Assembly (NCBI GenBank): GCA_023653785.1
Contig: JAMKCH010057902.1
Location: forward strand, 310,001 to 374,000
DNA length: 64,000 bases
Direction of reading: 5' to 3'
DNA from: Ophioderma brevispina
Taxonomy: Eukaryota; Echinodermata; Ophiuroidea; Amphilepidida; Ophiodermatidae
Shown here: positions 1-11,710 of the stretch, piece by piece
Layout: each line of letters begins with the position of its first letter
Position numbering within the stretch: position 1 is the stretch's first letter
The notes under the pieces: generated by a model
Told to the model about the DNA's origin: nothing
What the model saw: the letters and a program-made list of their open reading frames with translations, nothing else
The model's database searches: none
Translations under genes and position numbers: made by a program

Positions 1-994
1 ATTACATTTTCCCCTTGATTTTAAAATTGAATTACCTCATGCTCTGAATATAATAGTATGCAGTATTCATATTCAGTCATATTTTATTGGACAGTTGCTA
101 AAAATAACAGTAATTCTGCCGATGTGTATTGTCGTGTTAGGGACCCGTAATGTGCTTTGTTAACAAGGGGCAAAAACGTGCCTGCACTCGAACGGAAGTG
201 CCAACGACCGTAGAAATTCTTTCTTTCTTCTCTTTTTTCCCCTATCTCATCTTCTTGCAATTTCTGGTTTTGTTGATCCAATTGGAGAGAAAATGTGGAA
301 ATCATTTTAATATAATCAAAAAGAACATTCATTGTAAGTGAAATTAGCTGCATGTTTGTTAAGATGGGGTTGTTTTGTTTTGCCTTTGTAGTCTGAAGAA
401 ATATGAGTTTGGGGATTCGCAATTTGATATAAAATAATGATAAAGGTGGTGTGCAAATGGGTTATGAGTATAATATCAATTCATGTAAGAAGGAAGAAAG
501 ATGGAACAACTACACATATTTTACATAATAAATTATAGGCTACACTGAAAATTGTAAGAATCAAAGATAAGGGATGTCATAAAAAAGATGGTCCACTCCA
601 TTAATAAAAAAGTGGTTTTGCAAGTGAATAACAGAGAACAAAATTTAGTATTCACAAAACCTACTTACTGAGTTTGATGAGTTTAAAATCTAAAATGAGT
701 GGCTTATTAGGAAACCAGAAATTGAAATTGCATCGAAGATCGGAAGGAAGATGGGTAAAAAGGACCCATGGGCCCTTTTTCTTTCATTGCAGCCAAATTC
801 ATGAAACAAGGAATTTTCAGCCAATTACAGGTGGGAATTTATTAGAAATTATTATGTACACGTGCTGTTATAATTTTGTATAACAATAAACTCTTCAAAT
901 TTTCTCTTTGCTGTTGGGCAGTTGAAAAAAAAAAGAAATATGTTTTCTTTTCACCCCAAAGTTTTCTGTCTGTGTCCATTCATCAGAATTTTTT
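1..994. other. Non-coding, AT-rich (probable intron)
   Basis: No exon, RNA gene or recognisable repeat is visible. The short open frames here have no family signature and overlap on opposite strands. If the BCL11 exon at 20714 is spliced to exons beyond the left edge of the window, this is intron sequence. Confidence 0.5.
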
Positions 995-1229
995 GTGGGC
1001 CGCCAGCATAGCTGGCAGGACCACTTAGCAATCTGTTGTGTGTGTGTGTGTGTGTGTGTGTCACTAAAATGTTAAGTTTTTTTTAAATTCATCTCAATTG
1101 AAAATTTGAAGTTCAATTGGAACCAAACTCATGTCATAGGTGCAACATGGGATCTCTCATGTTGATGAGGTCAAAGGACACATGCCAAGGTCATGTGAGG
1201 TCGAGTTGAAATAGGCTGGGCGGCCCACC
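995..1229. repeat. Short inverted-repeat element (MITE-like)
   Basis: The left end reads GTGGGCCGCCAGC and the right end, reverse-complemented, reads GTGGGCCGCCCAGC, so the roughly 235-bp segment has 13-14 bp terminal inverted repeats differing by one base. It contains a TG microsatellite and several GGTCA half-sites (AGGTCAAAGGACA at 1168). There is no coding capacity. The family is not identified and target-site duplications are not clear. Confidence 0.45.
1037..1061. repeat. (TG)n microsatellite
   Basis: About 12 uninterrupted TG dinucleotides lie inside the inverted-repeat element at 995-1229. Confidence 0.95.
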
Positions 1230-2990
1230 AATATTCTTTAAATAGAGCGGGCGTGCAAGCCGAGAACTGCAAAATTCTAGTTTTTAATGTATATGTACTG
1301 TACAAGACATTCTATCAAAAATATGAATGTTAAATTCTTTAGATTGACAAATGTCTTAGACAAGCATGGTAGTATTTTTTATTCTTCTGCACCTCAGATG
1401 AGAAATTTTTATTTTCTTTATATCAAATTGCTGAGCATAAGGTCCATCTTTTCATTTTGCATTCTTAGGGCCACTTTAAGGAAAGCAGCCAAGACAACTA
1501 GAACTGGACCCTACACCCTTAAACCCCCTTTTTCCATAACCAGTCCAATCCCTCCATTATCCCTAATGAATATGCAAATTGGCACTTGTGATGTGGATGC
1601 TGTGATCCTCCCAGATTGTGCGATTCTCATCTCAAATCACCGAGACTTTTATAAGTGACTTTGAAATGGTACAGCCTACGGACAGTGCAAGAGATCACCA
1701 GCCGTCCAGCTCTCTATTCATACTTCATCAGCGCGTAAGCGTTGCCTAAGATTGTTTGTCTGCTAAGGAATCAACCTCGGCTCAGACACAAGTATTGAAT
1801 CCCAGCAAAATATCTGGCCTTTAGCACTTTCTACGCGCTGGTAAAACCTGTGAAGAGGTTTGTAACATACAAGTCACTGCCTTCTGTAAGATGACATTCA
1901 AGGTCAATAGGGATGGGTGTGGGAAAGGGGAAGGGGAGCAAATTTTAAAATTGACTGACTAGGACTCAATTGAAGATATTTGTACTGATTGGAAATGTTG
2001 CTGTGAAAATAGACGATTATCAATTTCATCCTATTATCGTTTGGCGAAATTTGCACTTCGGGGCATCGAGTCCCCCACTGCAAGCCGGGCGTTAGTTGAG
2101 CTCACTGGATAAAGCCGGGATTTGTTCTCGTCATTGCCTGTGGGTTGGGCAATATTAGTTTTACCTTTTATAATGGTCAGTTTTTGCGTATGTGATATCG
2201 CTATGCCCAGTTTATGTGATATAAATATGAGAACCTGCTGGAATCTCCTGCGGTTCCCAGCTGAATAAAGGCTTTATGCAGTTCACCAACAGAGGGTATA
2301 GACAAACTGTAGACATCTTTGCTTTCACATCACAATCCGTTATCATAAAGGCCGTTATGAAGTGTTTGTTCAACTTTTCATGCATGTTTTTATGAGTTGT
2401 AGAGGTAGGGGACAACTCGGCCCATCACACACAGCAAAATATAGGGTAACTAGCCTGCACTCTTCAAGCCTCCTCCACTGCTCGATTGAACACACAATAA
2501 ACGCTGAAATTTCCTGATGACACCCTTTCTCTTTCACTGCCGTGCAGTGAGTTATTATTTTGGGAGGATTCCATTTTGCAGGGGCAGTCACTTTGGTGAG
2601 AATTCTAAAAAGTGTACAAATGCTTTATTAGACAATTTAATGTTTCACAATTGAAAGGAAACAAATTCAGATCAAGATTTCACAGTTTTCTGGAAAATCA
2701 CTGACAGAAAACTTTGTTGGAGCCTTTTAACATAACACCAGCATTAACCCGGCCCCTTTGGTTAGATGGAACTGGGTGGGGACAATGTTAATATGCACCA
2801 TAATGTTACAAACAATCACAAATTGTAAATAGACTTACAAGTTAAACTTTTCAGTGGCTAAACTGTTGAGTTTTCTTAACATTCAGCAGCTAGTAAAACC
2901 CATTATAAATTATGAAACACAAATATATAATTTGTATAAGGAGTAGTTGGTGAACTACTGTGATTAATTGCATTAAGCTAAGAAATCCTT
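1230..2990. other. Non-coding, with GC-richer patches
   Basis: No gene is seen. Two patches, about 1667-1870 and 2040-2200, are richer in G+C and CpG than the surroundings and lack repeat structure, which makes them weak candidates for conserved intronic sequence. The 123-codon open frame at 1287-1658 shows no recognisable domain. Confidence 0.4.
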
Positions 2991-3114
2991 GTTAGCAATA
3001 GGGGTCTCTACAGGTAGGAGCAAGGATAATCAAAAAGGTTAAGATTAATGTTAGCAATAGGGGTCTCTACAGGTAGGAGCAAGGATAATCAAAAAGGTTA
3101 AGATTAATGTTAGC
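2991..3114. repeat. Exact 59-bp tandem duplication
   Basis: The segment 2991-3049 is repeated without a mismatch at 3050-3108, and the first six bases of the unit (GTTAGC) recur at 3109. The perfect identity points to a recent local duplication or an assembly duplication. Confidence 0.95.
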
Positions 3115-6100
3115 TATCACTCAAAGATGGAAAGAATGAGAGAATGATGGAAGGGTTCTACAGCTGGTAATGTCTTTTAAGCATACATGGTGCTGGGAAA
3201 CTTTATTAGCCATAGAACTGGTGTTAAGCCCAAGTTGAGCCACTTTGAATCATCGGTTATTTAACATGATTAAAATCTGATCAAGTGCAACAGTTGGAGA
3301 GGGGAGATGATTTCATATTACAGTTGGGGACTTCTCCCCTAAATGTGTTTATGGACAGTAGCAATAGATGTCCATAATCTCATTATGTTTTTATATTGTT
3401 TTGATAGGAGAAATTAAGGTGGAATTAAGGGGAGTGGCATATCGCCAGCTACATACAAAAGAGTCCAACCTACAACTGGACGATGCGATTATCCTGTTGA
3501 GCAGTACTTGGCTTCAATCCTGGATTAGCCATTCCCGCCCATCGGCCTACTCACTGGAAATGATGCCACATCATATTATATTTAGTTGTGTTTTGCAAGA
3601 TGAGTCACTTCTATTGGCCTCGTCCTGGTACAGACCCAGGCCACCAGAAAACAAATGATGATACAGAGATTGTAAGCACACTATCATGAATAATAAAAGG
3701 GATGGCCTGGGGCTTAAATAAAGTTACGGTTACTCTTTCTGTGTCATAATCATAACTAATCAATAAGGTTTTCCTAGTGATTTTTGCGACCAAAAATAGT
3801 GTCGGGGTATGGAGCCAATATAAGCTACAAGTAAGACGTGGAAGATGATTTTTTTCCCCTCGGTGCTCCTGGGCAGAAGGTGATCACCTTTCTTAATTAA
3901 TAGGAGAGACTTGCAAGAATTGATTTGATTCCAGCCTGGATGACCATCCGTGAGAGTAACTTTATAAGCAATTTAAATAAATGCCTGCTGTTTTTCTTCT
4001 TCTTCTTTTGGTCATCATTTTTGTGTGTGTTTTTTGGGTGTATATATGCAGATTGAGGGTTTTATTTCACAATAATGAAATTTCAGGGAAAAAAATAGTT
4101 TCCCGATCTGACAAAATTGGAGATTTGAAAAAAAAATCTGAAGACAGTGCATCTCTTGTAGGCTCCTGTGGTATTTAGGGTTACTGTGCGTGTCAGAGAA
4201 TATACATCAAATGTTATGTGTCAAAGGATTGTGACAATAAGAAATCTTGAGTAAGGGGGGGAGAGGAAATTTGGTAGTAAAACCTACAACCACATAACCA
4301 AACTTGGTTTGAAAACCTGCAAGATTACAAAATGCATGGTTTCAAATATTTATTGGAAAATACTTTACCACTATGTTCATTTGGGTATTCAGCCATGGCT
4401 CAGTTTACAACACAATCAAATATATATCAGGCCTAATCTTAGTATTACAGAACGGATGTAGGGAATTTGACTGCTAAGTTGCAAATCTAACCACTCAGTC
4501 ACTTTGTCAAATGCACTGGCATCTTGGTCCAATCTGTACATAGAAGTAAGTCTCTCAAAATGAAAGCTAATTGAACATGTCCAACACTGTGAGCAAAGTG
4601 GAGAGTTTACATCTCGATCTAACGCAATCTTGTCAGATTTGGCTCAAAATGCGATCATTGCGGAGTTGGGTCATTGATAAATATCTGCACCGTGGTGTTC
4701 AGGTACCTCATAATTGCATCAAGGGCATAGTTGATTACAACATGATGACCAGCTGAATGTTCTTAGTGGGCCTGCAAGTGTTTTTTTATACCCTTGACTT
4801 GGGGAAAATTACAAAAAGCTCTCTCTTTTACAAGGAGTTACAGCTAAGATTTTTAGTAAGATAATCACAATTAATGTGCATATAAGGGTTTCTAAATGAC
4901 CTCTTTTCAGACATATAGTCCAGTTTAATCAAGTTTAATAATACCTCACTAAATTTAACCTTTATAGAATAAATTTGCTCTTAAGTGAAAAACTGCTTTT
5001 GATAAATTTATTTTAAGAGAACTTCAATATTTTTATTGATTAATAGACAACTGCTAGAGATTTAAAATAAAATGCCAAGAAAAACACCACAAAATACTAC
5101 TATAGGTATATATTCCCCAAATCACCTGTACCCTTGTTGCAACTTCTTCCCTCCTCGCATTTTATCTGTCCACATTCAAAATATACAATTACAAAGGGGT
5201 TACAAACATGGTGAATATCTGCCATGCATCTCTTGACTGCAATCACACTGCATGGCTCCACAATTCCCCCAAATACACTGGAGCGACCCTTTACATCTCA
5301 TTACTTGGTACCCTAAGTACAGCCCCCAGTCAGTCCCCCCTTCCTTCCATTCATTCACCCACACCCAAGTCAATTTACAGTTTCCATAATAGCCCCTAGT
5401 ACACAATTTCCAGTGATTTGACGTGAAATTCGTCGCCAGGTTTTCTGTTAAGAAAAGTTTCAAGGAAGGAGGGAGATAAAGGCTTTTGTTAAGAAGGAAC
5501 CTAAATATCTCAAGCCATATCCCTCCAGAAAAGATCACACACACACACACGGAGGGGCATTAAGAGTTGAGTGTTGTCATCACCGTGTAGTGGTAAGTAA
5601 AAGGCAACAATTACCCTGGCCTAGGGGGTCTGACACTCTCCCATAGAGACTAGGCATAGATACCTCATATATTTCACAGTCTTCCTGTTTAAAAAGTTGA
5701 GCAGACAGGCTGGAAATTACAATGGAACTCACATCTTCCTTAAATTTCATAGGAGAAAGACAAGGAGATTATTTGATAACTCATTCAACATTTTTGTTGC
5801 ACACCGGCGGAATCCCCTGTAGGTCTTGGCACGCAAAGGTGGCAGGCTTTTTTTTTAAGATAGATTCTCTTACCTCTCCTTGGTCTAGGCATATTTGTAC
5901 TGTTTCTAACAGTTTTTTACCTATTGCGCACACTGCTATGAAATATATTTGCTCCGATTTCTTCAGGGAAAAATTTGAACTTAGTAGGATAAGTCTGCTG
6001 GCTTACCTTGCGCTGTCTGTAAGTTAACACAGGGACTAAACAGACTGTTTATTGGCTTCACTGTCCAGAGTCACAGGGAAGGGAAAAAAGCGCCTGGCTA

Positions 6101-6239
6101 TTACTAATAAGTCAAATGCTGCTTCTGAAGTCCCTCGTTATACCTGCGGGGATTGAATTCTAAGAGTAACCAACGTTAAGTAATTATTTAGAGATGCAAG
6201 TAAAATGATTTTAGAAAGTTGTCAAAACAGAGTAGTTGA
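3115..6239. other. Non-coding (probable intron)
   Basis: No exon is recognised. The blocks 3440-3660 and 3830-3985 are less AT-rich and repeat-free; the latter contains the homeodomain-type string TTCTTAATTAATAG. A short CA run lies at 5536-5550. Open frames here have no family signature. Confidence 0.4.
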
Positions 6240-6880
6240 CCTTAACCCTTTTTTTGCTCTTTAAAAAAATGAAAGCTTACACTGGGGCAAGGCGATGCTA
6301 CTCTCCGCTCCAGGGGGGAAAAATCCATCTTATTCACCGAGCATTGCCCTGATCAGTCCCTACTGGTGGGCATGTTTTGAAGAAAATAAAGCAAGCTGAA
6401 TAGCCAGTATGGATGCAAAGTTACAAAAGGTCAGAAAACTGGAAATTGCCAAATGTCTAAGAAAACATCCCATCGCCTCTCGGCTACAGCCAATGATTGG
6501 AGATTCACCCACGAGTATGTCAGCTCAACACGGGAGGCAAGGACTGCGCCTGTCTTTGCCAGAGGGAGCTAGGGGGGAAAAATGGAGGGAGAGCAAGGGG
6601 TATCCACTCGAGTTTTTTACACGAGGCTGGCTATCAGCAAATCCTGTCCATACTTGTCCATTTTCTATTATACTCCTTGTGGTTTATTGTGGGAACTTGT
6701 TATCGAAACTGTACAAAATGTGAAAATTTGCATTGGTGTAGATAGCGGCATCCCTGTAGCGATTTTTGTGTGAGTGTGTCGGCTTCAATGCCACCACAGT
6801 ACGTAGACCCCTACCCGCCATTTCTAGCTTTTTTTTGGGTGCGATTTTGCACGCTATCTTGCATTTATGAATTTGTTGCA
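6240..6880. promoter_or_regulatory. Candidate conserved regulatory block
   Basis: This GC- and CpG-richer block within AT-rich sequence lacks repeat structure. It contains a perfect inverted CCAAT pair, CCAATGATTGG, at 6490-6500, an arrangement compatible with NF-Y or PBC-type homeodomain binding. Three overlapping open frames (6409-6773) share no protein family. The call rests only on composition and motif, with no cross-species comparison. Confidence 0.25.
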
Positions 6881-7296
6881 ATATTGGAAAATGCGGGAAC
6901 TTTGAAGGTTTTTATCCTCTCTCTCACCACCAGTTGTGTCTTCAATGTGTAAAAGTCCCTTTGAAGTTTGTGTCTATCAACTGTTGCAAAAGTAATAACT
7001 TGAATTGCTATGCCACTTGTTAATAATGCCAATTTCACAATGAATTGATTCTTGAATATCTGTATCTTGAATGAAAATGTTGCAGGATGAATTAAAAAAA
7101 ACATTCTGGTTGGATGAAAAATATCTTTAAGTAGAAATGAAACTCGTTATTATAAGATAGTGTGTTAGATAAAAGCAAAAACTCCTTATATAATATATGC
7201 ATTATTTTTTTGAAAAAATAAGTCTATCTACAAGAGTTGCCATGAAGTTATGTAAGGGTGCAAGTGGAAAGGCATATTATAGATCCCTGTTTGCAG
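6881..7296. other. Non-coding, nothing recognised
   Basis: AT-rich sequence with no exon, RNA gene or repeat visible by eye. Confidence 0.5.
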
Positions 7297-7990
7297 TCCA
7301 AATGAAATGGAATAGTATGGAATAAACATTCTGAGTTTGTGATGCATATGGAATGGTATAATACTTGCACATAGTATGGAATAACAATGCTTTATTTTAA
7401 TAGGCTTTTAATGAAAATGGAATGTAGGACCAATGGAATGGAGCAGTACAGAACAAACATGATTTATTCACGCTTGTGGCAATGGAACAGGATAGTATGG
7501 AATAAACCTACTTTTACTCTGAGCTTGCAATGCAAAATTGAATGTTGCAGTACTTTTGAGTCATAAATGGAACAGAGTAGCACAGAATAAACATGCTTTA
7601 TTCCATGTTTGTGTAAATAAAAAAAAAACAAGCTTTATTTTTATTCTGAGTTTGTGGTGCACATGGAATGTTGTATTACTTGTGGAAAAATGGAACAAAG
7701 TAAAGAATAACATGCTTTATTGAATGTTTGCAAATGGAACAGTAGAATGGAATAACATACTTTATTCTGAACTTCCATTGTGAATGGGGCAAATTGAACA
7801 GTAGTATGGAATAACATACTTTATTCCATGTTTATGCAAATGAGAGAGTATGGAATAAATGTCTTATTCTGTGCTTTTGGTGCAAATGCAGTAGCTTAAT
7901 ACTTGCTGGGGCTTAGTATTTGCTGGGGTAAATGGAAAAGTACTAAATAAATGCTTTATTCTGAGCTTGTCAGTGCAGATGAAGTAGAGT
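7297..7990. repeat. Degenerate minisatellite with palindromic core
   Basis: Roughly 70-100 bp units repeat imperfectly. Each carries a variant of ATGGAATAAACATGCTTTATTC followed by a phrase like TGAGCTTGTGGTGCA and then AATGGAACAGTAGTATGGAAT. The core GAATAAA-CATG-TTTATTC is close to self-complementary, so each unit can form a short hairpin. No coding function is suggested. Confidence 0.75.
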
Positions 7991-8186
7991 AAACATGGCC
8001 ATGAACATGTTTTTATCTCTTGCTTGTATTCATGGCTAGCACTTGATTTGGACTTTAAAAGGTTTAATTAAAGAAGTGTTTTTTTTTTTATCCCAGGCTG
8101 GTTTAGCCATGGGGATGTTGTAATGGAGTAAATGGCCACCGTGTGCCATCTGTCGTCTGCCCAGATTACAAGTCAGCCAGTGCCAG

Positions 8187-8736
8187 TTAAAGCAATAATA
8201 GCACATTTTTTTGAAGAGCGTCCCCAGTTTTTCAAAAAATTAGAGATTTTTTCACGGTTGCATTGGTAACTGGCTAGTAAACCATACTTGTGAATGGTTA
8301 AGCTCAAAATGTCTGTGTCTCACAAACGAAGGAATTTTGTAATTAGAATAATTATTATTGGGATCCCGATAATAATTCAACGGCTGCTGGAAATGGCCTT
8401 CCAATATGAAATAGCTGGGAAATAGCGCCATGTATGTGTCTACGCTCATCCATTAGTTGTTTTATTGGTTCAGGCAAATCAAGTTAGCTAGGTTATTTTC
8501 TCGAGGTGGCACTATTTCATCATGGACGGACATAACGTAGCTCTAGCTCTGCCATTAAGTCCAATCTGGGATCCAAATTCTTATTACAAAATCGCTTATT
8601 TTATGATAAATACGCATTTTTTAGCATTCTCGTTCGCAGGTATAGTTTCCTAGACAATCACCAACGTAACTGTGCCAAAATATCAAATTTTGAAAATTGG
8701 GGGCGCTCTTCAAAAAGTGTGCCATTATTGCTTTAA
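8187..8736. mobile_element. TTAA-flanked MITE, long terminal inverted repeats
   Basis: TTAA is present at both ends (8187-8190 and 8733-8736), consistent with a TTAA target duplication. Inside it the left end starts AGCAATAATAGCACATTT and the right end, reverse-complemented, starts AGCAATAATGGCACACTT. The arms stay similar for about 45 bp through a GAAGAGCG(T/C)CCCC segment. The element is 550 bp with no transposase. An internal near-perfect palindrome centred on GGGATCCC lies at about 8348-8377. TTAA duplications are typical of piggyBac-type transposition, but the transposase source is not visible. Confidence 0.8.
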
Positions 8737-9964
8737 GTTGCAATATTTTATCAACTTATAGTGAATCCTGTGTGGGAGGGTTTAATTTCTTTTTTGGAAA
8801 TGGGAAAAAGTGCACCCCTCAATTTTTTTTCTTAGGGGAAAATCAGGAAGGAAGAGATGGGTAGTCAGTTCACCATCTTGCCCTGTGATTGGGATATTTT
8901 TGCTGATTAGGAATTTTTTCTCAGACTGCTAACTTGCCCCTCACAACTACCAGACTGACTATGTGTCCAGTTTGTGTGCACATGTGTGTGCATGCATGTG
9001 TGTGTGCGTGCATGTGTGTGTGGTTCTGAGTGAAAATTTGAACTTGGTATAGTGCGCTAAGATGCTTAAAAATATAAGAAAATCGCAATTGAAATGAAAG
9101 GCCATTGGTTGACAGTTTGAGAGATTGTTCTTAAGTGTAGCATTAATATGAAATGTTGGTGTTCTCTATACTTGAACTCAATCATTTTGATAGTTGAAAG
9201 CCTACTTCAAACTTTAGAAAGCTGTATGCATCCAAAATTAAGCCTATTTATTTCATAAAAGTTAATAACATCTCCATAATGTAATTCCAAATTAAGCAGT
9301 TTATTGCATCAAAGTTGATAACACTCTGTGTTACATATTCACCACATGTATTTTGAATATCTAAGTGGTGTTTTGATTGACTCTTATCTGCATAAGTTGG
9401 GCTATATGATAATTACAAGAAAACCAATGCTGGATTTGTAGTCTCTGAGAAGAATTAACATCTTCCAACAAAAGTTGTCGCTATACTAATTGGAGTTCAA
9501 GTGGCCATATATGGCATGATATATTGGGTAATAATACTATGAAAATGTTCTTGATAGATTCATCAGCTATTCAAGAAATAATATTCATGGAGTTCACTTT
9601 TTAAAACCATTGTAATGATCTTAAATGCCAGCTTGATGTTGTTGTGTGTTTTGGTCAATGCACGTCTTCAGAATGAGGACTAGGAATTGATTTGTCAATG
9701 GTCTTAGTTCTTTAGGAGAGAGAGAGACATGGACACACGCCCATGCATGCACACACACACACACACACGCATGCACACATGCATGCATGTACACACACAC
9801 ACAAAATTTTATAGCATCTATACTTCCGAGGACATAAAAGGATTCGTATCCTCGGTTCCTAAGGGGAAACATGGAATAAAGTGCATTGTTATAATCCCAA
9901 GAATTCATATATTCAAGAATTCTTGACCTTTGTTAAAAAAAGAAAGAATGGTTTCTCCAGAAAC
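8737..9964. other. Non-coding, with alternating TG/CA tracts
   Basis: No exon is seen. Purine-pyrimidine alternating tracts occur at 8969-9022 (TG/TGCATG) and 9729-9803 (CA/GCATGC). The open frames across the second tract encode only His/Thr or Cys/Val runs derived from the microsatellite. Confidence 0.6.
9729..9803. repeat. CA/TGCATG compound microsatellite
   Basis: ACACAC runs alternate with GCATGCA segments, giving a compound alternating purine-pyrimidine tract of about 75 bp. Confidence 0.9.
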
Positions 9965-10331
9965 TTAAAGACACTATCAGTGATTTATCCGACAGAGTGA
10001 AAATGTTTGAAATTTGCAGGAATAGTTTAAAAGTGAAGGATAAGTCTGTAGAATTCTCATAAGTTATTTATTTCCAATTGAAGAATTAACAGAAAAGGAA
10101 GAAAACGGCAATTTTCAAAGATACGAATCTCCATTCAATTACGTGTTGTAGAAAGTGTCCGTTCGGACAATTATGACTAAAATAACTGATTTTGTCTTTA
10201 TTGGGCTGCGTTTGGTCGTATCACTTACAGGGTATGTTAGAATACCAATACTAGTTCCATACATGCAAAAATCTGATTTTTGATGATTTTTTTGTTTATC
10301 TGATTTATCAAATCACTGATAGTGACTTTAA
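9965..10331. mobile_element. TTAA-flanked MITE, copy 1 of family shared with 52069-52436
   Basis: TTAA lies at both ends. The left end continues AGACACTATCAGTGATTT and the right end, reverse-complemented, AGTCACTATCAGTGATTT, giving an 18-bp inverted repeat with one mismatch. Length is 367 bp with no coding capacity. The interior aligns along its whole length with 52069-52436, including a GAAGGATA(A/G)GTCTGTAGAA block and a CGGACA(A/G)T block, so this is a genuine dispersed family. Confidence 0.88.
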
Positions 10332-10639
10332 GTGTTTTGAGCCTGTTGTGTGTCCTTTCCCAAGAACAATCACAAGATGGTTTTACAAGTGGAAAAAGGG
10401 TTCTAAATTGAGGGATTTTCTTAATGAAAAAAATGCTATGATTTTGTGGATCGACCTGATTAATACTCTGTCAATACTTAGATCTGTTCTAGCTACTAAC
10501 AAGGAAAGGTGATGGCAGTTTATGGTGATTTGAATTTTGTGATCATTCTTTTCATAAAACTTTGCCCAGATAAGCAAATAGGGCTACCAGATTAGCAGCC
10601 ATTGCTACTGTTTCTAATATTTGAATTAAGTGGTTCTAG
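10332..10639. other. Non-coding, nothing recognised
   Basis: AT-rich sequence between a MITE and the GC-richer block at 10640; no features seen. Confidence 0.5.
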
Positions 10640-11100
10640 TTTATAATATGGCTAAGCACATTCATGGCATCTGTCATTCAACTGAGCCGGAAACAGCTCG
10701 GATAATATGGTGCGATCCCTCGACTCAGCAAGACCCCTGTGTTCCCCCCCTCCTGGCTAACATCAGCTTGATTACAGCCGTAAATGACATGACATTATAA
10801 ATTATTCAGGTCCATGGCATTAAGCCACTGTTAGCGCATAGAGCAAGGGGAATCGGACCCTGTTAGCCCTCGCCCCCACAGAGCAGTCGGTATCCCAAGC
10901 AGGTTCCACTACACCTGATCCGGTGACAGAGAGCGATCTCCTAACCCCCACCGGTGGGTCCATCACACATTTTCATTTTTGTTACCTCTGCCAATGTTAG
11001 TTCAGAGCTATAACCGATAGGGGTATCTATTCATCTGTGAGTCGCCATCCCAGGCCAGTTGACACACAAGTGTAACTTGATGAGCGAGTTACATTACCTG
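10640..11100. promoter_or_regulatory. Candidate conserved intronic enhancer
   Basis: This block differs sharply from its AT-rich surroundings. It is GC-balanced, has no internal repeat, no long open frame and no terminal inverted repeats. It contains an AT-rich core at about 10785-10830 (a TGACATGACATTATAAATTA stretch followed by TTCAGGTCCATGGC) set in GC-rich flanks. This composition is typical of developmental conserved non-coding elements, which cluster around BCL11 genes in vertebrates. Without an alignment the call is tentative. Confidence 0.3.
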
Positions 11101-11339
11101 CTTGCAAACTTCATGTCATAAATAGTTTATTTCTTCTTCCCCCCCTTTCTAATTTCATATTAAAGTTTCACTCACATAATTTTTGTTTAAGTTACAATAA
11201 CCATCTTAAATCAAATGGAGTGATTACTGGAAAGTTGATGAAGCTGACGGCCTCTTGAAGAAAGGCAAACAACTTTACAGAAAAATTGATTCAAGTTTTA
11301 ATATTTGGTTAAAAGTTAGACTACCACTAGTTCAATATA

Positions 11340-11710
11340 CTAAACATTAATTGATAATATGATTGACTGAATAGCATTGAATGTTCATGCAATCATTGAG
11401 TGCTTGAAAAGTCCAATCAAGATGAAATCAATGCATAAGCAATCAAACAATTGCTGATAAATTGATTAGGCTAATGCAACTTAAACAAATTCATCAATCA
11501 GTACATCAAGTTAAAAACCAAAGATTGGCAAACCATGGTTTCCCTTGAAATCGCTCAACAATGAGTCAAGCGATCATTCACTGATTGATGCAGAAATTGA
11601 TTTCAGCGGAATCACCAAACCCTCAATCGAAGTGCATTGATCGAGAATTTGAAAAAAAAATCAGTTTTGATGTGTGATTTCCACAGATTAAATGACTAAT
11701 AAATCAAGTG
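11340..11710. promoter_or_regulatory. Homotypic ATCAA/TTGAT cluster
   Basis: Twelve occurrences of ATCAA or its complement TTGAT fall within 11351-11707 (starts 11351, 11416, 11427, 11442, 11462, 11493, 11505, 11585, 11597, 11637, 11667 and 11703), where about 1-2 would be expected from base composition. Several sit in TGATTGAT, AAATCAAT or CATCAATCA contexts resembling PBC/Hox or Onecut sites. Spacing is irregular, so it is not a simple tandem repeat. Function is inferred only. Confidence 0.35.

Noticed and set aside
6409..6773. Three overlapping + strand frames as a small gene
   Set aside because: Different frames over the same GC-richer block, no homology recognised and no splice signals evaluated as convincing.
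9729..9926. His/Thr-rich peptide over the CA repeat
   Set aside because: Pure microsatellite translation.
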